A stretch of 64,000 bases of DNA, taken from Dichomitus squalens LYAD-421 SS1. Lineage: Eukaryota > Basidiomycota > Agaricomycetes > Polyporales > Polyporaceae. This document shows, piece after piece, positions 58,577-64,000 of the stretch. The position numbers and the translations under genes are program-made. Each line of letters opens with the position of its first letter. Within the stretch, counting starts at the first letter, position 1. Below the pieces are notes generated by a model. It did no database searches. It had not been told where the DNA came from and saw only the letters and a program-made list of their open reading frames with translations. The DNA is taken from contig NW_006766890.1 of assembly GCF_000275845.1 (NCBI RefSeq), positions 939,327 through 1,003,326 of the forward strand, in the 5' to 3' direction.

Positions 58577-59557
58577 TCAAGCCTTCGATTTCTTGTGCTT
58601 TCTTTCTTTCTTCGATGCTGAAGCATCGTCCTTGATGACGGAAACGGCAGGCCCCTTCTTCGACTTCTTCGGTGGAGGTGTAACTACCTCTTCTTCTTCT
58701 TCTTCGTCGTCGTCGTCATCCTCGTCGTCGCTAGAATCGGAACTTGTCGGGTCGGCCCCAAATTCCTCGGCAATAATTTGGGGTTCCTCGACAGCGACGG
58801 GCACGACTTTCGCCGGCGGAGGTACGACAGCAGGAGCAGGAGCAGGAGCAGCGACAGGAACCTAAGGTATATGCGTCAAGTGATGCAGGTTTCGCAACGA
58901 ACTGATAGGACTCACAGGTACAGCAGACCCATCAGTCTTGCCAGACTCGTATGCCGCCTTCTCCTCCCGCCATCGATCCTTAAGGACCTTGTTACGGTTC
59001 TCATACGCCTGCAGGCAGGGCGGTCAAGCGAGGATCCATAGTGACGGCATAAGTTTACTCACATCTTTCTGATCCTGGGGCATTTCCGACCACAACTTGG
59101 CGATCGCGCTCAGAAGCTCGTTGTTGCGCATCCCGGGGTTCTTTGCTTTGAGCTCATTGCGAACGTCGTTTTGGAACAGGAGATACGACGACGCGGGACG
59201 TTTCGGTGCTTGCGGGTCCTTTGGCTTCTTCGCCCTCCTCTTGACCTCGGCATCGTCAGCGCGCGACTTGCGCTTCTTCCCTCCCTCGTCCTGACCCATC
59301 GGGGCCATCATGGGTATTCCGTACTGGCCGTTCGCGAGAGGAGGGAACCCAGTTGCCTGACCCATATAGGGGACTCCAGCAATGAGGTGCGCGAACTGGT
59401 CGGCGACAGCCGCGCATTCCCGCATACTGTTGGCGACAGTTGTGAGAGTGCCCATAAGCTATAGGGACCGTGGTGAGATCGAGGCAAAGAGCTACGGCGA
59501 CGAGGGCCGAACCTGCATCTTATGATACTCAAACTGCGCCTGATTTTCGGGACTCAT
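58577..59557 (-). CDS. HMG-box DNA-binding protein with acidic tail
   Basis: Start MSPENQAQFEYHKMQ at 59557, then an intron. The next exon starts LMGTLTTVANSMRECAAVAD, continues with a Gly/Met-rich stretch and a basic cluster GGKKRKSRADDAEVKRRAKK. The HMG box is DPQAPKRPASSYLLFQNDVR, ELKAKNPGMRNNELLSAIAK, LWSEMPQDQKD and, after an intron, AYENRNKVLKDRWREEKAAY. The order PKRPxSxYxxF, then LxxxWxxMxxxxKxxY, fits the NHP6/HMGB type that bends DNA without sequence preference. The tail has a Pro/Ala linker and an acidic Asp/Glu run encoded by a GTC/TTC-type microsatellite on the plus strand (about 58690-58732), then a basic end KKERKHKKSKA-stop. Such acidic-plus-basic tails modulate DNA affinity in HMGB proteins. 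Three introns. Probable chromatin role. Confidence 0.88.
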
Positions 59558-60305
59558 GGTGAGCTTAGGTGGAGAAGAGCAGGCGATAGGGGGTTGGACG
59601 GAGGCGCGACGCGACGAGACGCGTCTCGTATACTGCGAGAGTAAGAAGAGGTTGAAAGGGGGTAAAGGGGGGTTGAAAACTGTGTTGATGGCGGTATTAG
59701 TGACGGGCCTAGGCGTTGTGCTTGTTTGGCTGAATTGACTGTTTGTACGGTTACAAATGGCATTAGAAGCGGGTTAAATCAGGTTAAATCGTGCTCGGCG
59801 TCGCTTCAATCATGCGCTTATTGTTTTCCCATGCAGCTGGCTCTTGGCCATTATGAGCCCTTTTTGGAGCGCACCTATTCAGCTGACCACCTGCCATTGC
59901 GCTCACCAGTACACGTTGAAGCCGATGTGGGAGGGTGGCCTCCGGTGATAAGAAAGAAGTGTAAGGGAGGTTGTCTGTCCGCGGCTGTGGCACGGCATAT
60001 CGGGTCGGGAATAATGGAGACGATTTATATTGACAGGCGCGGGCGCAGAGCGTGGGAAAGAAGGCCGTGTTCGGGCCAGAGAGGGCTTGAAAGCGGAGAC
60101 CGAAAGGCAGTTTCTCAGCCTGACCTCTGACCATCATCACGAACGGCGAGCGCAGCCTTGAAGTCCTGGCAAGGTGATATCGACGGTTGGCAACCGACTG
60201 CAGCTCTTCTGTCCTCCATTTCGTCTTGCTGTTGCCAGAAATAAGCCCGTAGATTTCGCAGTAATCGCTTGAGAGCGCCCTGTGCAAAAAGAGTCGCGGT
60301 TGCAG
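59558..60305. promoter_or_regulatory. Divergent promoter region, HMG-box / PNUTS-like gene
   Basis: About 750 bp between divergent starts. A short direct repeat GTTAAATCAG / GTTAAATCGT occurs near 59774-59793. No ORF with family features. Confidence 0.4.
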
Positions 60306-63300
60306 ATGGAATATACGAATGCAGCCTGGCTGCAGACCCAAATCGCGGACTTGCAGACGGTCCATGACGAAAGGACGTCTGCGACGCCGGATGACTGGAA
60401 GGAGCAGGCTGCCAGCGTGCAGGGTGGTATCAACGACCTGCTCGGAGACATCCAGGGTGAGCACAATACTCCTTGAACAGGCGCCCGCACCCAGCAACGC
60501 GTCGTCCGCCTGCCACTGTCCCCGAGTCCCTGCTCATCGTCCTTCCTGCTCTCCAGTATCGAATACTTCCACCGCATCCACACACTCCCCGGGTCCTACT
60601 TTCTTTCTCCCTTATCCCCTCCAGCTCCTCAGCACAACCTCTCCCTTCAACTCTGCCCCGTTCGGCGCCAGCCAATGGCAAGCTTCCTCGTCGCAGCAGG
60701 TGCCCGTCTCGAGCTATTCTTCTTTGAATGGCGCAACAGCAGCCTCGTCGCATCTGCAGTCGCAGGGACATTCTGTTGGAGCTATGGTCATTGAGTGCGT
60801 GGTGACTTCCCGAATTTGATCCATCCCTGACCCCGTCCACAGCCCCGCGCTGACGACCATGAATGGGTCCTCCGGCAGTCCTCCCCAGCAATTCCAGCAG
60901 CCATCCTTCATGTCCTCACAACCTCAGTCTCGCATGCAGTTCTCTTATCAACAACAAGCGCATTCCTCTCCATTATCCATTAATCCCTCATACGTCCACG
61001 CGAATGCCTCACATTACCAGCAACCCCAACAGCAGCATTCCATTTCGCTTTCTCGCAATCACTCGCATTCCCCCTCGCAACAACAGCAACAACAACAGCA
61101 ACAAGGAACCCTCTCGCCATTTGTCCTACACTCCCCGACGAGCGGTTTCTACGCCGGTATCCCTCCTTCGTCCTTTTACGGCCAATCCCTGCAGCCTCAA
61201 GCAGGTCCCTCATCCACACCACAACCTCCTCCGCAACCCTCCCAGCCCGCCCAACCTCCTCCCTCATCTGCATCACCCCCCGCGCCCAATAAGCCCTCGC
61301 CTGAACAGCGAAGAGCCAAACTGGCACAGGACGTGAAGCCATTTATTCAGCCGACCTCATTTACAGGAGCAGGCGCGGTCAATCAGCTAGTCAACATTCT
61401 TGACGATTACGGCATTCCAGAGGTTGAAGCTTCGTTACGTCTCGAGATACTGACCAAGATCAGGGACAACGCTGGCAACCATTACTTCCGCGCTTGGGTC
61501 GACAACACAGTCGCCCTCGACATCATCCGCGAATGGCTTAAGCTGGCGTTTCAGGGAAGGAACGAGCCCCAATTGCTCGAGACGATCATGCCTATACTGC
61601 ACGTGAGTTGCACTATGATCTCTTCCCTTCTATTCCCCCGCTACCGATCCCCATCCTCCTTCGCCGCCCACAAGCAGTGAAGGTGCGCGCCCAAAGGCGC
61701 CGACGTTGTTATGGTCCCGTAGGTTGATTAAGCCGTCAAGCGTAGCACAACCCGTCAGTATGCGACCGCTGCTAGCGACGGCGGGCGTGTATTCTTGGGT
61801 TCTACCCTCGCTGAGGGTTTATAAATGCCCCCTACCGGGCGTGTGAGCTATGATAAGTCTCCGTAGCGGCTACCTAGTGCAGTCAGCCGTTATCACTCCG
61901 AGTCGTTTTAACTTCCTCGGGAAACTAGCGAACTAACGAGCACTGGCTGCTGCTTGCCATTGTCTAGATCATTGATCGCCTACCATTGACCGTCGACAAG
62001 CTCAAGACAGCCAAGCTTGGGAAGTTGATCATGCGACTCGTCAAAGAGCCTCCCACTCCGGGTGAGTTGAGCCTTTCGTGTGTGCACAAACCCAGAACAT
62101 TGCGTTGTGGGCCAAGTGAATGCCGCGTAGAGGACAGATCAGAGACCTGCGTGACGCATATATCTATTGAATCTGTAGAGAAGCTTTTGATTCGCCTGGT
62201 ACTCGTCGATAAATTACATGTATCTAACTACTGTTTTTTCATGTGCGCCGAACGAAACCCATCAGCGATCAAGGACATGGCAGCGAACCTGGAAAAGAAA
62301 TGGCGAAAATTGCTCGCACAAGAGGTGTCCGACAAGATGGACACGGAAAACCCAGAGGGTAAGTCATGTCAGTCCATATCGCCACGTATCGATAACTTAA
62401 ACGAGTACTGTCCAAATCAGACAAGAACAAGAAACGGCGAGCAGAGGGCATACCAGCGAAGGGTGCGCCCCCTGTGAAGAAGGCCGCCGTCCCTGGCGCG
62501 ACTGCCTCGACGCCTAAGGCCATCCCTGTCAAGAAGGAGGCGAAACCGGTAGTCAAGGACGCGAAGTCCGACTCGTCGTTCTTCTCCAAGCCAAAGGTAA
62601 CCAAGAAGGAGCTGCCCAGTTTCAAGAAGAACGCGCCTGCAGCTCCTGCCCCTGTCAAGAAGGAGTCCGACCAGAACATTGCACAACCGTCGTCATTCAA
62701 CCCCTTCGAAGAAGTGCTCAAGTCGTATGGATCGGCAGGGGCATCCGCGACGCCGCCTCCTTCGGTACCGTCGCCCGCTCCGGGGCCTTCAACCACAGTC
62801 GCCTCTGTCACGGCTCCGTCGGGATTGACCAGAAAGGGCAAACTCAAGAGATCGGTTACTTGGGCTCCCGATGGGCAGCTCGAGCAGATCAGGCTTATTG
62901 AGCGCGCGGTGTACGACGATGACCCTGCCACTGTCAGCCTTCTTTGCTCGTATCAGCGTATGTACTGTATATTAATTAGAGGCCCAACGCGGCACTACGC
63001 ACACAGGGCTCGCATCCGGCACATAACATTCGCGATCTTGACCGTGACGAGGGCGCCGCGCTTCATGCGGTACTATTCGACGAACAGATCGAATGGGCGG
63101 AGCCACAACGTGAGCACGCCATGTGTCGTGTCCTGTGATCCCGTGACTAATAAAGGACGCTGCAGCACTTGAGCTCCCTCCGGAAATCCAAATTCCTCCA
63201 CGAGGCAACGACAGCCAAGAGCGTGCTGCGCAAGAAGAACGAGAGCAGAACGCGCTGCTTGTACTGTACCCCTCGCCGACACAGATTCCCGACAGCCCCG

Positions 63301-64000
63301 CGGAGCCGTTGACCCAGATCGCGGAAGATCATGTTGACGAGGGGATGGTCCTCATGTTGACCGGTCCGGAAGTAGATGCTGTGCTTTGGAATGCCTCTCC
63401 CCCGCCTTCGACGCCATCGGCCGTTGCGGACCTCGTAGCGCAGCTCGCGTCGGGTTCAGGCGGCGACGTCTTGATGGGTGATAGCGGACAGGCTGCTGCA
63501 GCCGTGTCGAACATGTATACAAACGGGGACGGGTTCGACGCAGAGAAGCTAAAGCATCTCATGGCACAGCTCCAGCAATCCAATCCGCTCGCTACGCTCT
63601 CTGCAGGCGGTCTTGCGCCGTCGCAGCCTCAGCAGGGCGACTCGGCGCAGGGCTGGAACCCTGGGAATCAATACTCAGATTACGATCGGGGCTACCACGA
63701 AAACGGCGCCGGACGCGGCGGCGGAGATCCGAGCCGGCGATGGAACGATGACGGTCCTTGGGGATCGGCGCCGGGAGGCCCGGGCCCTGCGGCCAGCGAG
63801 CGCGGCTTCCGGGGTCGCGGCCGGGGAGGGCCGCGAGGAATGGGCCGGGGCCGGGGAGACGGACATAGAAATACGAAACGAAAACCATGCAGTTTCTTTT
63901 TGGCAGGAAGGCGAGCACCCGAGTCTGTAGTGAACGAACGACCGAGGAAACTGATCACGCCCCCTTCGCTTCTCCCGTCCACAGATGCCGATATGGGGAT
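60306..64000 (+). CDS. PNUTS-like protein phosphatase 1 regulator with TFIIS N-domain, RGG region and CCCH finger (3' end cut by window)
   Basis: Start MEYTNAAWLQTQIADLQTVH at 60306. A Gln/Pro/Ser-rich region follows over the next exons, including a CAA/CAG-coded polyQ run near 61077-61103. The TFIIS N-terminal (LW) domain reads NQLVNILDDYGIPEVEASLR, RLEILTKIRDNAGNHYFRAW, WLKLAFQGRNEPQLLETIMP and, after a 365-nt intron, IIDRLPLTVDKLKTAKLGKL. A Lys/Pro/Ala-rich linker leads to LKRSVTWAPDGQLEQIRLIE, a PP1-docking RVxF-type motif in the VTW form of metazoan PNUTS. Later come a proline-rich part, RGG/GRG repeats (RGFRGRGRGGPRGMGRGRGD) and KRKPCSFFLAG, the opening of a CCCH zinc finger continued by RCRYGD after a GC-AG intron. 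PNUTS holds PP1 on RNA polymerase II termination machinery. The last residues lie outside the window. Confidence 0.85.
61603..61967 (+). other. 365-nt intron of the PNUTS-like gene
   Basis: Begins GTGAGT after CTGCAC and ends TGTCTAG before ATCATTGATCGCC. Unlike the usual 50-70 nt introns, it holds about 300 nt of extra sequence with short self-complementary pieces such as ACCCTCGCTGAGGGT near 61786. No snoRNA, tRNA or transposon ends can be firmly named. Confidence 0.6.
63911..63984 (+). other. Probable GC-AG intron within the CCCH finger
   Basis: Donor AAG|GCGAGC, acceptor CCACAG|ATGCC. Splicing joins GGA-AG to A-TGC and restores AGRCRYGD, so the zinc finger continues with its second cysteine. 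Confidence 0.65.

Noticed and set aside
58690..58732. TTC/GTC microsatellite as a stand-alone repeat
   Set aside because: It is coding: it specifies the acidic Asp/Glu tail of the HMG-box protein on the minus strand.

Overview
The window reads as nuclear DNA from a basidiomycete fungus, most likely an Agaricomycete. Genes are dense and lie on both strands. Almost every gene is cut by many short GT-AG introns of about 50-70 nt. Coding regions are GC-rich with strong third-position GC. Several proteins are typically fungal (Pho85-type cyclin, Rad16, Flx1-like carrier, cytochrome b5-acyl-CoA dehydrogenase). I see no rRNA, tRNA, CRISPR array, transposase or reverse transcriptase.

Left part (0.7-24 kb): glucosidase II beta subunit (-), ribosomal protein uL2 (+), FGGY carbohydrate kinase (+), a cyclin (-), ribosomal protein eS25 (-), a long Gln/Met-rich protein with an SS18-like SSXT domain (+), a small SH3 protein (+), a Pcl1/2-type cyclin (+) and a UAA-family nucleotide-sugar transporter (+).

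Middle (24-50 kb): nuclear cap-binding subunit Cbc1/CBP80 (-), an intronless PPR-like protein (+), mitochondrial IF-3 (-), an FAD monooxygenase (-), prolyl oligopeptidase (-), a mitochondrial FAD/folate-type carrier (+), the tRNA adenosine deaminase Tad2 (-), a cytochrome b5-acyl-CoA dehydrogenase fusion (+) and Rad16 (-).

Right part (50-64 kb): this holds the most unusual locus, a divergent pair of nearly intron-free, multi-domain glycan genes. One encodes a GDP-mannose 3,5-epimerase-like domain fused to two glycosyltransferase domains (-). The other encodes a SAM methyltransferase fused to a GT8 glycosyltransferase (+). They share a 1.1-kb upstream region with a TATA box on each side. Together they look like a compact module that could make an activated sugar, transfer it and methylate the product, and their intron poverty hints at acquisition by transfer. 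Beyond them lie a WW-domain protein whose WW domain needs a 12-nt micro-exon (-), an HMG-box protein (-), and a PNUTS-like PP1 regulator (+) that runs off the right edge and appears to use a GC-AG intron inside its CCCH zinc finger.

Exon structures were deduced by eye from reading-frame continuity, GT-AG signals and family conservation. Outer CDS limits are generally firm; some inner junctions are provisional. CDS coordinates span first to last coding base and include introns.
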